Notes: generated from the letters alone by a model not told the origin. DNA of 64,000 nt from Pseudomonadota bacterium (GCA_947475315.1 CANJMY010000005.1:1-64000); one strand, 5' to 3'; shown: positions 45,937 to 55,900, counted from the stretch's first letter. A program made the numbers and translations.

Positions 45937-46752
45937 ATGTACAACCTCCTCATCGCCGGCGCGATCTCCATTGTCGCGGCCGCGTTCGTCGTGGTCTTTG
46001 GGTTCCCCTGGTACACGGGCATCGTGCCGGGCCTGATCGTCTTCCCGCTGCTCGCGTTCGTGCTGCTCCGTCGGACCACCCAGCAGGTCGAGGCCGCCAT
46101 GCGGCCGATCCAGGCGGTCGCCGCCGAGGCGCCCCCGCGCACGCAGGCCGAGGCGAACGAGCGCATGGCGAAGATCCGCGCCACCATGGAGTCGGTGAAG
46201 GCGCAGTTCGGCTACTGGCAGCCGATGCTGTCCGGCCAGATCGACGCCCAGCTCGGCGTGCTCGACTACCAGCAGGGCCTGTTCGATGAGGCGCTGCCCA
46301 AGCTCCAGGCCAGCTATTGGAAGGATGGCATGACCAACCTCCTGATCGGCTGCATCTACTGGCGCAAGGACCAGAAGGCGGACGCGCGCAAGGCCTTCGC
46401 CGACGCCGTGACCGCCGCCCCCAAGGAGGCCATGAACTACCTGGTCCCCGCGGTGCTCTACTCGCGCGCGGGCGATCGCGACGCCGCGCTGACCTTGCTG
46501 GGCTCGTCGGGCGAGCAGCTCCCGGCCCACCCGCAGATCAAGGCGCTCAAGGCGCGGCTGGCCAACAAGCAGGACGCGGATGTGTCCATGTTCGCGGACG
46601 CCTGGCGCGGCTTCTTCCCCGAGGAGATGCAGCAGGACCTGCTCATCCGTGGTCGCCGTCAGCCGTCGGCCTACGAGGCGCTCCTCCCGAAGCACATGCA
46701 GTCTGGCCCGCCCGCGCCCAAGTCGCGCGGCAAGATGGCGCGACGCCGGTGA
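45937..46752 (+). CDS. membrane protein with TPR-like domain
   Basis: A 271-residue protein. Two N-terminal helices (LLIAGAISIVAAAFVVVFGF, then IVPGLIVFPLLAFVLL) form an anchor. A helical region with repeated Ala/Leu patterns (AQLGVLDYQQGLFDEALPKL, then DARKAFADAVTAAP) reads as tetratricopeptide-like. The tail is basic. ATG 45937 is preferred to a TTG at 45925. It is the first gene of a compact six-gene run; the next gene starts 4 bases after its stop. Confidence 0.75.
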   Translation: MYNLLIAGAISIVAAAFVVVFGFPWYTGIVPGLIVFPLLAFVLLRRTTQQVEAAMRPIQAVAAEAPPRTQAEANERMAKIRATMESVKAQFGYWQPMLSGQIDAQLGVLDYQQGLFDEALPKLQASYWKDGMTNLLIGCIYWRKDQKADARKAFADAVTAAPKEAMNYLVPAVLYSRAGDRDAALTLLGSSGEQLPAHPQIKALKARLANKQDADVSMFADAWRGFFPEEMQQDLLIRGRRQPSAYEALLPKHMQSGPPAPKSRGKMARRR

Positions 46753-46756
46753 TCGA

Positions 46757-47617
46757 TTGAGCACCACGCTCGCGGACACGCTCGCGCGCGACGTCCCGTG
46801 CGCGGCGATCGATCTGGAGATGACTGGGCTCGACCCGGTCCACGATCGCATTTGTGAGATCGGCGTGGTCGGCGGCGACGGCGACGAGGCGACGCGCGCG
46901 TGGTCCACCCTGGTGCGGACCGACGTGCGCATGTCGGACGAGGCCTTCGGCATCCACGGGATCACGCCCGACGAGCTGGAGTCCGCGCCGTCCTTCGCCG
47001 CGGTGGTCGAGCCGCTGATGGCGGCGCTGGACGGGCGGATGGTGGTGGGCCACGGGCTCGACATCGACCGCAAGTTCCTGGCCGCGGCCTGGACGCGCCT
47101 CGGGAAGGAGTGGAACGAGGACGCCTGGATCGACACCGTGGTGGTCGCTCGTCGGGCGCTGGCCCTGTCCAGCCACAAGCTGGTCGACCTGTGCGACGCG
47201 CTCGGCGTGCCGAAGGGCCGCCTGCACCGCGCGCTCGACGACGCACAAGCGGCGTACGGCGTCTGGAGGGCGATCCTCCAGCTGCTCGATCCGGAGGGCG
47301 TGCTCACCGTGCGGGGGGTCCGCGAGCTGATCGACGGGCTGGCGCCGCGCTCGCCGTTTCGCGCCCAGCAGAAGCAGCTGCTCCGCGGCGCGTTCAGTTC
47401 ACGAACTTGTGTGACGGTGGCCTACCTTTCGCAGGACGAGGCCGGTAGACTGAGGCGTACCGAGAGGGAGATCGAGATCTGGAAGCTTGCCTTTCCTCGA
47501 ATCCAGGGCTGGTGTCGGCTGCGCAATGAGGAGCGCGTGTTCCGGCTGGACCGTATGCTCTGCGTGGAGCTGACGAACCGGAGCTACGTGATCCCTGCGT
47601 TCTCGGCCCGGATCTGA
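46757..47617 (+). CDS. DEDDh exonuclease fused to a WYL-like domain
   Basis: A 286-residue protein. Residues 15-175 form an exonuclease of the polymerase III epsilon/RNase T type: AIDLEMTGLDP (Asp19, Glu21), FGIHGIT, VGHGLDIDRKFL (Asp104) and HRALDDAQAAY (His157, Asp162). The C-terminal 80 residues (about 207-280) follow the WYL pattern: VTVAYLSQDEAGRLRRTERE, then WCRLRNEERVFRLDRML. WYL domains bind nucleic acid or ligands and are common in regulators. The combination is unusual. TTG 46757 lacks a strong ribosome site. The next gene starts 3 bases after its stop. Confidence 0.8.
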   Translation: MSTTLADTLARDVPCAAIDLEMTGLDPVHDRICEIGVVGGDGDEATRAWSTLVRTDVRMSDEAFGIHGITPDELESAPSFAAVVEPLMAALDGRMVVGHGLDIDRKFLAAAWTRLGKEWNEDAWIDTVVVARRALALSSHKLVDLCDALGVPKGRLHRALDDAQAAYGVWRAILQLLDPEGVLTVRGVRELIDGLAPRSPFRAQQKQLLRGAFSSRTCVTVAYLSQDEAGRLRRTEREIEIWKLAFPRIQGWCRLRNEERVFRLDRMLCVELTNRSYVIPAFSARI

Positions 47618-47620
47618 CCG

Positions 47621-48724
47621 ATGCGCATCGTCCACCTCTGCCGCGTCGCGCCGCCTTCCATTGGAGGGATGGAGACCATGGTCGCCGGGCTCGCCCGTCA
47701 CCAGGCCGAGGAGGGGCATGACGTCCGCATCGTGACGACGATGGAGGAGCCCCCGCCGAGCAAGAAGCGCAGCCGCCACATCGCCACCACGCACCTCAAG
47801 ATGTTCGGGTCGCCGCGCTACCCGTTCGCCTGGGGTCTGAAGGCGGCCATCGCCGACGCCGACGTGGTGCACGTGCACGGCATCGACGGGCTGGCGGACC
47901 AAGCGCTGACCGTGCGCGGCCCGAACACCGCGGTGGGTGTCTCGACGCACGGCGGCTACCTGCACACCATGGACGACTGGCGGTTCAAACAGATCTTCTT
48001 GCGGACGTGGACCCGCTGGAGCCTGCGCCGCGCCGACGCCATCTGGTACACGTCGCCTGCGGATCGGGACGCGCTCTCGCCGGCGCAGCTGCCGGGGGCG
48101 ATCGTCCCCAACGGCGTGGACATTGCGCCGTACCGTTGGGCGCGGGAGCACCGCGAGCCCGAGCGTGGCCTGTTCCTCTACCTGGGCCGCGTCGATGTCC
48201 ACAAGGGCCTGGACCGGCTGTTCCGCACGCTGGTCGAGATCAAGAAGAAGGACCCGAACCCGTTCACGCTCGAGGTCGTGGGCCCGGTGACGGACGCCAG
48301 CCACATGGAGGCCATGGAGACGTTCGGCCGCGCGCTCGGGCTCCGCGAGAATCTGGTGTGGCGTGGTGCGCTGCACCGCGACGACGTGGTCGAGCTGCTC
48401 GCCCGCTGCGAGCTGGCCTTCTTCCCCTCCACGCACGAGGGCTTCGGCATCGCCTTGGTCGAGACGATGGGCGCGGGCGTCGCGCCGATCGCCCAGGACA
48501 TCCCGGCCCACGCCGAGAAGGTGACGGACGGCGAGCACGGTGATCTGGTCGACTTCGACCACCCCGAGGAGACCGCGAACATCATCCACCAGCTCCGCAA
48601 GCGGGACCGCCGCAAGTTGGAGGCCGCTGCCGCGCGTCGGGCGGAGTGGTTCTCTTGGGAGAGCGTGTACCCGGCGTGGGAGAAGGCCTACGAGCGCATG
48701 CTCGAGGGCCGGAACCCGCGTTGA
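47621..48724 (+). CDS. GT4-family glycosyltransferase
   Basis: A 367-residue GT-B enzyme. The N-domain has RVAPPSIGGMETMVAGLARH and the C-domain LYLGRVDVHKGLDRLF, with the retaining-type E-x7-E in STHEGFGIALVETMGAG. A sugar nucleotide donor is typical, but donor and acceptor are unknown. It is probably cytoplasmic or at the inner-membrane face. It lies in the six-gene run, before the Alg14/Alg13-like pair. Confidence 0.93.
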   Translation: MRIVHLCRVAPPSIGGMETMVAGLARHQAEEGHDVRIVTTMEEPPPSKKRSRHIATTHLKMFGSPRYPFAWGLKAAIADADVVHVHGIDGLADQALTVRGPNTAVGVSTHGGYLHTMDDWRFKQIFLRTWTRWSLRRADAIWYTSPADRDALSPAQLPGAIVPNGVDIAPYRWAREHREPERGLFLYLGRVDVHKGLDRLFRTLVEIKKKDPNPFTLEVVGPVTDASHMEAMETFGRALGLRENLVWRGALHRDDVVELLARCELAFFPSTHEGFGIALVETMGAGVAPIAQDIPAHAEKVTDGEHGDLVDFDHPEETANIIHQLRKRDRRKLEAAAARRAEWFSWESVYPAWEKAYERMLEGRNPR

Positions 48725-48746
48725 GCGCGTCGCGCGCGGTGTCGCG

Positions 48747-49196
48747 GTGAAGGTTCTGCTCGTGGCGAGCAGCGGCGGGCACCTGGCGCACCTTGCGTGG
48801 CTGGAGCCCTGGTGGCGCGATCACGAGCGCCGCTGGGTGACCTTCGACACGGCCGACGCGCGCGGTCGGCTGGCGGGTGAGGCCGTGACCTGGGCCTTCC
48901 ACCCGACCAACCGCAACCTGCCCAACCTGGCGCGCAACCTGATCCTGGCGCGACGGGTGCTCCAAGACGACCGCTACGACCTGCTCGTGACCGCGGGCGC
49001 GGGCGTGGCCATCCCGTTCGTCCTGGCCGCGCGCGCCGCGGGCGTGCCGACGATCGCGCTGGAGGTCTGGGACCGGATGGACGGCCCGTCGCTGACGACG
49101 CGGGTGATCGGGCCGTGGGTCGACGCGCTCGTCTGCCAGTGGCCGTCGCAGGCGGTGCCCGGCGCGAACAACGTGCTGCTCGGGCCGATGCGATGA
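48747..49196 (+). CDS. Alg14/PssD-like glycosyltransferase subunit
   Basis: A 149-residue protein with the Alg14 start VKVLLVASSGGHLAHL and later DLLVTAGAGVAIPFVLAARA. In Alg13/Alg14-type enzymes this subunit anchors the complex and binds acceptor lipid. The start is GTG 48747. Its stop overlaps the Alg13-like start (ATGA), which suits a heterodimer. It is shorter at the C-terminus than many family members. Confidence 0.85.
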   Translation: MKVLLVASSGGHLAHLAWLEPWWRDHERRWVTFDTADARGRLAGEAVTWAFHPTNRNLPNLARNLILARRVLQDDRYDLLVTAGAGVAIPFVLAARAAGVPTIALEVWDRMDGPSLTTRVIGPWVDALVCQWPSQAVPGANNVLLGPMR

Positions 49197-49747
49197 AGAT
49201 CCTCGTCCTGTGCGGCACCCACGCCCAGCCCTTCGACCGGCTGGTCGACGCGGCGGTTGAGCTGGCCGAGGCCGGGCACGCGGTGACCGTCCAGCGGGGC
49301 GTCTCCATGCGCGCCGCGCCGGGCTGCGCCGTCGTCGAGGTGATCGCCCCGGACGCGCTCGACGCGCTCGCGGACGACGCTCAGGTGATCGTCGGGCACG
49401 CGGCGCCAGGCACGGCGTTCCTTGCCTGGGAGCGCGGCCTTCGTCCGATCCTCGTGCCGCGGAGCGCAGAGCATGCCGAGCATGTGGACGATCACCAGTC
49501 CAGGTTCGCGCGGGCGGTGCAGGGCAGGGCGATCGTGGTCGAAGACCCCGCGTGCCTCGCGCTCCGGATCGCCGACATGGCGGGCCGCGCGCCTAGGGTC
49601 GAGCGTGAGGACGTCGCGGTCTCGGCCACCTTCCTGCGCGAATTCACCGCGCTTGCCGACAACGTGGTCTCCAAAGCGCGGCAAGCCGACCGTAAGCGTG
49701 CTAGGGTCCGCGACGTTCTACAAGCCTTAGGACGCCGAGCGCGATGA
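49193..49747 (+). CDS. Alg13/PssE-like glycosyltransferase subunit
   Basis: A 184-residue GT28 C-terminal-type protein. The start MKILVLCGTHAQPFDRLVDA and the later VIVGHAAPGTAFLAWERGL and ILVPRSAEHAEHVDDHQ follow the Alg13/PssE pattern, which binds the UDP-sugar donor. It overlaps both neighbours by 4 bases. Together with the Alg14-like protein it probably adds a sugar to a lipid-linked glycan or exopolysaccharide. Confidence 0.85.
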   Translation: MKILVLCGTHAQPFDRLVDAAVELAEAGHAVTVQRGVSMRAAPGCAVVEVIAPDALDALADDAQVIVGHAAPGTAFLAWERGLRPILVPRSAEHAEHVDDHQSRFARAVQGRAIVVEDPACLALRIADMAGRAPRVEREDVAVSATFLREFTALADNVVSKARQADRKRARVRDVLQALGRRAR

Positions 49748-51501
49748 ACGAATCCCAGACCCTCGGCGGTGGACGCTATGTGCTCGTCAAGCGCCTCGGT
49801 GAGGGCGGCATGGCGACGGTTTGGCGTGCGTTCGACCAGCGCTTGCAGGTCTGGCGCGCGGTCAAGGTCCTGTTGCCCGAGTACTCGGTCAAGCCCAAGA
49901 TCCTGGCGCGGTTCAGCGCCGAAGCCCAGACGATGGCGCTGCTCGAGCACCCCAACATCGTCCGCGTGTACGACGTCGAGATCCCCGTTGAGGGCGTGAA
50001 CGAGAACGGCGACCCGCCCTTCATCGTCATGGAGCTGGTGGAAGGCGGCAGCCTGGTCGATTGGCTGGAGATGAACGGCCCCATGCCCCCGCGCATGGCG
50101 GTCGACGTGGTGGTGGCGTCCTGTCAGGCGCTTGAGGTCGCGCACGCGCGCAACGTCATCCACCGAGACATCAAGCCGCACAACATCATGGTCGATCGGG
50201 ACGGCGTGGTCCGCCTGACCGACTTCGGCATCGCCCGCGCGGCCGACGTCGAGGGCAAGGCCAGCCTGACCCGCACCGGCGCGGTGATGGGCACGCTCGG
50301 CTACATGGCGCCTGAGCAGAAGTCCGACGCCAAGCACTTGGACGCGCGCGCCGACATCTACGCGATGGCGGCCACGCTCTACTCGCTGCTGACCGACCGC
50401 ACGCCGATGGACCTCTTCGCGTCTGAGAAGGACGCGACCCTGCTCGAGGGCATCCCGGACCCGCTGGTGCCCATCCTGGTCAAGGCCACGGAGTACCAGC
50501 CGAACCTGCGTTACAGCACAGCGCGTGAGTTCGCCGCGGCGCTGCTCAAGGTGCGCGAGGAGCTGGAGCCCAACCCCGAGGGCACGCCGCCGCTGGTCCG
50601 GCCGCTGGACGCGCCGCCGCCGCCGCCTGTGTCGGTGCCCGAGGCCACTCGGTACGGCACCAAGCTGACCGGCGCCAAGAGCCAGCCCAGCGGATCGTAC
50701 GCGGCGATCGCGCCGCCCGGCGGCGCGACGCTCCTCCCGGACGACGCGGAGAAGAGCGGCAACTTCCTCACGATGCCGCCCGTCGAGACCGACAACATCA
50801 ACCCCGCCAAGCAGGAGCGCGCCACCTGGACGCCGCCTGCGCCCGCGCCCGCGCCCGCCCAAGGCCGCGGCGGCTTGATCGGGGGCGTGGTCGCCATCGC
50901 CGCGCTGTCGGTCGCGCTCGCGGTCATGGTGTTCCGGCCTGCCGCGCCGGTCGTCGTGACGGTGCCCGCGCCGACCGTCGCGCCGCCTGCGGACCCGGTG
51001 ACTCCGATGCCTGCGCCCGTGCCCGCCCCGGCTGCCGTGGAGGCCCCCGCGCCGACGCCCGCGCCCGTGTTGGGGCGCCCCGGCGGTCGCCGCCCGTCCG
51101 ATCCAGCCCCTGCGCCCAACCCGGGCGTGCCCCGCGTGGACGACCACCTGATCAACCAGGCGCCTGCTCCCGCGCCCACCCCTGCGCCCGCGCCCGCGCC
51201 GGTCGAGGTGGCGCAGTGCTTCACCAGCGTGCCGGTGCCCACCAGCGCCGCCGTCGGCAGCAGCGTCCCGTTCCGCGCCAAGACCTGCAAGGAGGGCTCG
51301 GTCACGCTGTTCTACCGGGCCGCCGGCAGCCCGAGCTGGTTCCAGCGCAACCTGCGCCTCGCGCTCGGCAGCTACTCCACGACCATCACGCTTGACCCTT
51401 CGTTGGGTGAGACGGTCGAGTGGTACCTGGGCGCCGACGGCGTGACCTGGGGCAGCGCTTCCGCGCCCAAGACGCTCAAGGTCACGGGCGGCGCGCCGTA
51501 G
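49744..51501 (+). CDS. Ser/Thr protein kinase with membrane helix and Pro/Ala-rich extracytoplasmic tail
   Basis: A 585-residue Pkn-type kinase. GEGGMATV is at 19-26, Lys41 in RAVKVL, HRDIKPHN at 140-147 and DFG at 160-162, all intact. A single helix lies near 380-400 (GLIGGVVAIAALSVALAVMV). Long Ala/Pro/Thr repeats then lead to a small C-terminal domain with two Cys (AQCFTS, KTCKEG). The start overlaps the Alg13-like stop (ATGA), so kinase and glycosyltransferases are translated together. Control of glycan synthesis is plausible but not shown. Confidence 0.94.
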   Translation: MNESQTLGGGRYVLVKRLGEGGMATVWRAFDQRLQVWRAVKVLLPEYSVKPKILARFSAEAQTMALLEHPNIVRVYDVEIPVEGVNENGDPPFIVMELVEGGSLVDWLEMNGPMPPRMAVDVVVASCQALEVAHARNVIHRDIKPHNIMVDRDGVVRLTDFGIARAADVEGKASLTRTGAVMGTLGYMAPEQKSDAKHLDARADIYAMAATLYSLLTDRTPMDLFASEKDATLLEGIPDPLVPILVKATEYQPNLRYSTAREFAAALLKVREELEPNPEGTPPLVRPLDAPPPPPVSVPEATRYGTKLTGAKSQPSGSYAAIAPPGGATLLPDDAEKSGNFLTMPPVETDNINPAKQERATWTPPAPAPAPAQGRGGLIGGVVAIAALSVALAVMVFRPAAPVVVTVPAPTVAPPADPVTPMPAPVPAPAAVEAPAPTPAPVLGRPGGRRPSDPAPAPNPGVPRVDDHLINQAPAPAPTPAPAPAPVEVAQCFTSVPVPTSAAVGSSVPFRAKTCKEGSVTLFYRAAGSPSWFQRNLRLALGSYSTTITLDPSLGETVEWYLGADGVTWGSASAPKTLKVTGGAP

Positions 51502-51569
51502 CGGGGCGGTGCGAGCGGGCGTCAAAGACCCCAGTGTCGCGACGAGCCTGCGCGCCTTCATGCGGTGGC

Positions 51570-51589
51570 GAGGCGCGTAGGCGCGCCTC
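51570..51589 (+). terminator. possible terminator after the kinase operon
   Basis: GAGGCGCG (51570-51577) and CGCGCCTC (51582-51589) form a perfect 8-bp stem with a TAGG loop, 68 bases after the kinase stop. No U-run is present. Confidence 0.38.
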
Positions 51590-51593
51590 AAGC

Positions 51594-51667
51594 CTACGTG
51601 TCGCGAAGCGCGGAGATCACGCCTCTGCGACTACGTGTCGCGAAGCGCGGAGATCGCGCCTCTGCGA
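51594..51667. repeat. 37-bp tandem duplication
   Basis: Two adjoining 37-base copies (51594-51630 and 51631-51667) differ at a single base (A/G). Both start CTACGTGTCGCGAAGCGC, and a third CTAC begins at 51668 inside the porin stop codon. The sequence lies just past the 3' ends of two convergent genes. Confidence 0.95.
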
Positions 51668-52933
51668 CTACTTCTTGTGCTTGCCTCCGTGGCCACCTGG
51701 CGCATCGTCGTCACCGCCGGGGCCGGACAGCGGCTTCTCGCCCATGCGGCGGAAGACGTCGACCAAGTTGAGCGGGGCGAAGCGGCGGCTCGGGTACTTG
51801 ATGCCGGCCCACACGCGGACGCTGTCGTTCTGCAGGTCAGCGCCCTGGAACTCGAAGCGGTGGATGTAGCCCGCGCCCAGGTCGACGAACGGCACCGGCT
51901 CGCGCCAGGTCACGCCGCCGTGGAGGATGCCCACGTCGCCGTTGTCCTTGAGGTGCTTGGCGTCGTCGTAGTAGCTCATGCGGACGGCCGGCTCGATCGC
52001 GCCCAGCGGGAGCTCCTTGTAGTAGGAGAGCTGCACCAGACCGCCCATACGAACGGTCTTGTTGGGGACCGACGGCGGCAGGTAGGTGGGGTCGCCCTTG
52101 GGGTCGATCTGCTCCCACTCGCCTTCCACGAGCAGGTTGAGGCCGACGATGCGGCCGAGCATGTCGACCTCGGCGCGCTGGGTGACCTCGGCCTGCGAGG
52201 TCTCGTAGATGAAGCTGCCGCCGATGCCGAACGCAGGCGAGCTGGCGTTGGTGCGGTAGGTGTCGCCGCCGACGTGGCCCTCAAGGCGGGCCGCCAGCAT
52301 CACGCCGTTGTCGTTGTTGCCGAACAGGTTGCCGCCGCCGTTGAACACGCCGACGCGGGCGCCCAGCCACTTCCAGTCGTGCGACACGGACGCGCCGAGC
52401 TCACGGACGGGGGAGAGCCACTCGGTGCTGACCGCGCGCTCCTGGAAGATCAGGTCGTTCGACGAGATGCTGGCTTCACGAGAGAAGCCGACGTCGTGCT
52501 GGCCGAGCGTCAGGCGGGTGGTGCCGCCCTTGGTGTCAAAAGTCAGGCGGCCCCAGGCGTCCACCAGCTCAACCGGGGACCGCTTCGACGACAGGGTGTC
52601 GTACGGGCTGGCCGCGCCGAAGCGGATGGCGAAGTCGACGACCTTGTAGCCGCCCTTCAGGCCGAGGCGCGCGCGCTCGATGTTGAAGCCGGTGTCCAGC
52701 TCAGGGTCGCCGTAGCCGCCGGAGTCCGCCTTCGGGTCCTGGTCCTGATCCCAGGCCGTGAACCAGGTCTGGATCTGCGCCGTGGGGGTGGCCCAGGGGG
52801 TCCAACGCGCGGGCTTCTCGGCCTCCTCGTACGGGACGCCCGGCTTGTTGGAGCCTTCTCCTGCGAGCGCGGGAGCGGACAGGGCGAGAGCGGTTAGAAG
52901 GGTCGCGGTATGGCGCGCGCGGGTAAGGAGCAT
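51668..52933 (-). CDS. OprO/OprP-like outer-membrane porin
   Basis: A 421-residue protein with a signal peptide ending ALAGEG. Alternating hydrophobic/aromatic strands, such as AQIQTWFTAWDQ and FNIERARLGLKGGYK, and ARVGVFNGGG are typical of phosphate-selective porins O and P. Such porins form 16-strand barrels for phosphate or other anions. It ends GGHGGKHKK rather than with the terminal Phe usual for outer-membrane barrels, which is odd. It is divergent from the PHP-domain lipoprotein, 41 bases apart. Confidence 0.87.
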   Translation of the reverse strand: MLLTRARHTATLLTALALSAPALAGEGSNKPGVPYEEAEKPARWTPWATPTAQIQTWFTAWDQDQDPKADSGGYGDPELDTGFNIERARLGLKGGYKVVDFAIRFGAASPYDTLSSKRSPVELVDAWGRLTFDTKGGTTRLTLGQHDVGFSREASISSNDLIFQERAVSTEWLSPVRELGASVSHDWKWLGARVGVFNGGGNLFGNNDNGVMLAARLEGHVGGDTYRTNASSPAFGIGGSFIYETSQAEVTQRAEVDMLGRIVGLNLLVEGEWEQIDPKGDPTYLPPSVPNKTVRMGGLVQLSYYKELPLGAIEPAVRMSYYDDAKHLKDNGDVGILHGGVTWREPVPFVDLGAGYIHRFEFQGADLQNDSVRVWAGIKYPSRRFAPLNLVDVFRRMGEKPLSGPGGDDDAPGGHGGKHKK

Positions 52934-52974
52934 CGGTTCCGAGCCTCGTGTCGGGGCGCCATGAGGACAGCGCC

Positions 52975-55900
52975 ATGGTCTCGATTCCCTCCCGCTCTAT
53001 TGCTTCGATCGCCGTCGCGCTCGCGTTGTCCGGCTGTGACCGGGACGTGCCGACGGGGCCCTGGGCGCGCGCCAAGGTGATCGAGCAGCTCGACGACAGC
53101 ATCGGCGGGACCAAGGGCCTGGCGCGTCCGGGCGACTTCGCCCTGGAGAACGACAAGTTCCGGGTCAACGTGCTCAGCGGCCGCACCAGCACCGGCCCCG
53201 GCCTGTACGGCGGCAGCGTGGTGGACGGCGATCTGCAGTGGGCGGATCCGGCGCTGCGCGGCGGCCACGGCCTGGACCAGTTCAACGAGATGTTCCCAAC
53301 CGTGAACATGAACACGCCCAAGTCCGGCAGCCCGCCCGACGTGTTCGTGCTCAAGGACGGCAAGGACGGTGGAGACGCCGTGGTGCGGGTGGAGGGCCCC
53401 GGCGAGCCCTTCCTGAGCATGCTTTCCGTGCTCTGGGGCCTCGTGGGCATGCCCGGCATGTGGACCACCACGGACTACACGGTGCAGCCCGGCGTCCCGT
53501 GGATGAAGGTGAGCACGGTCGTCACGCTGGCCGGCGAGGCCGACATCCCCGTGGTGAAGCCGGTCGTCGGGGACGTGCCGCCCACGCCGATCTCCCCGGC
53601 CACGGGCAGCTTCGACGTGCTCGGCATCGCGCTCTCGACCGGCGTCGCCATGGGCGACTTCTGGCTGGCGGGCGGCAGCGTCGACGTGTTCGGGCCGGGC
53701 ATCGGCTTTGACGAAGACGGCGCGGTCTACCGCAAGATGATCGCCGGCGAGAACACCTTCCAGCAGCCCTTCGAGTTCCCGTTCCTGGCCGCGGTCGGTG
53801 ACGGCGTCAGCTACGGCATCGCGGCGGCGGACGGCAACCTGTTCGTCCCCCTGTTCACCGCGTCGCAGACCGTGGTCATCGGCGGCGGCAACGACGGAAC
53901 GCTGCCGAGCGACAAATTCCGCTTCCCGGCCAACACCCAGTTCTCCTACGACCGCTACTTCTTCGTGGGCGACGGCGACGTGGGCAGCATCGTCGACCAG
54001 TACGTGGAGGCGCGCAAGGTGCCGCACGGCACGGTGACCGGGCACGTGTTCGAGCAGGGCACCAGCGAGCCCCTCTCCAAGATCGACGTGTTCGTGTACA
54101 AGCCGGGCGACGAGTACCCGTTCAGCCAGTGGCGCACGGATCACCGGGCGGACGACGGCCTGGCCGACGGCTCGTTCGGCGGCTCGCTGCCGGTGGGCGA
54201 CTGGGAGCTGATGGTCCACCAGCACGGCCGACCGACGTCCGATCGCCTGCCGATCGCGGTGCGCGAAGGTGAGGAGTCCACGGTCCAGCTCGAGGCCCTG
54301 CGCGGCGGCGTGCTGACCTTCACCGTGCACGACCAGACCGGCGAGAAGCTCCCGGCCAAGGTGACCTTGTTCCGCAAGGACGACAACACGGCGACCAGCA
54401 ACCGCCCCGACCTGGGCGATCCCTACATCGGCGGCCAGCCGGAGTGGGTGCTGTTCGCAGAGACGGGTGAGGGCGAGATCCCGCTGCCGCCCGGCGACTA
54501 CTACGCGGTCGCAAGCCGCGGCCTCGAGTACGAGATCGACCGCTCGGACGACTTCCACATCGACGCGCTCCAGGGCAAGCACCTCGACCTCACGGTGGAC
54601 CGCTCGATCGACACCTCGGGCTGGGTGTCGGCCGACTTCCACGTGCACAGCGCGCCCAGCCATGACTCCGGCGTGTCGCTCCCCATGCGCGTGAAGACCA
54701 TGGCGGCTGAGGGCGTCGAGTTCTTCGCCGCCACCGACCACGACTACATCAGCGACTTCGCGCCGGTCATCCAGGACCTCGGCCTGGAGAACTGGGTCCA
54801 GAGCACGCCCGGCGTCGAGACGACCACCATCGAGATCGGCCACTACCTGGCGTTCCCGCTGCAGAAGCAGTGGCTGGGTGACGTCGGCGGCGCGATGGAC
54901 TGGACCGGCAAGCTGCCGGAGCAGATCATCGCCGAGCTGCGCAAGCAGGGGACGGACGCCGGCTTCGATCCGTTCGTCTTCCTCGCGCACCCGCGCGACG
55001 GCCTGCTCGGCGGCTTCGACCAGTACGGCTTCGACCCGTTCGGGGGCGCGCCCAACGCGGACGGAACGCCCGGCGCCATGGCTTACAGCACGCCCTTGCT
55101 CAACTCGTTCAACCCGCTCATCTCGGACTTTGCCCCGCCGGTCAGCATGGACGGCATCGAGCTGTTCACCGGCAAGCGCCTGGACGTGCACCGCAAGCCC
55201 ACCAAGCCGGAGCAGGACGGCTACGCCGCGGACGACGGCACGGACGCCTTCGACTTCATGTCGCGCACGATGCAGGAGCAGACCGATCTGGTCAACGGCA
55301 CGTACCGCCTGTCGAACGACCTCGACGGCAACGTGGACGACTGGTTCACGCTGCTCAACCTCGGCTACCGGTTCACCGCGCTCGGCAACTCGGACACGCA
55401 CGGCACCTCGTCGATCGAGGCCGGCTGCCCGCGCAACTACGTGCTGTCCGAGACCGACGACCCCGCCTACCTGGACCCGCAGACCATCGCGGACTCCGTG
55501 CGGGATCACCACGTCGTCGCCTCCTACGGGCCCTTCCTGCGCATGTGGATCAACGGCGCGGAGATCGGCTCGTCGATCGAGTCGAAGGGCAAGCCGCTCC
55601 AGATGCAGATCGAGGTGCAGGCGCCGAGCTGGGTCGCGGTCGACCGCGTCGAGCTTTACGAGAACGGCACGCTCGTCCAGGAGTGGGCGGTCCCCGACGC
55701 GCCGTCGAACGAGCGCTTCAACGAGTCCTTCGAGTGGACCCCGACCAAGGACGCCTGGTACGTCGCCATCGCCATGGGCGAGAAGGGGCTGGACCCGGTG
55801 TTCACCCGGGTGGACATCCCGTACCTGCCGCTCGACGAGGTCGTGATCTCGGCGCTCGGAGGGTTGCCTGCGGTGCAGAGCTTCCTGTCCGCGCCGATCC

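Noticed and set aside
51594-51667. Tandem 37-base copies considered as a CRISPR remnant
   Set aside because: The copies abut directly with no spacer, only two are present, and no cas gene is nearby.
52894-55512. An 872-codon minus-strand open frame opposite the PHP-lipoprotein gene
   Set aside because: A composition shadow of a gene with an intact lipobox and metal motifs.
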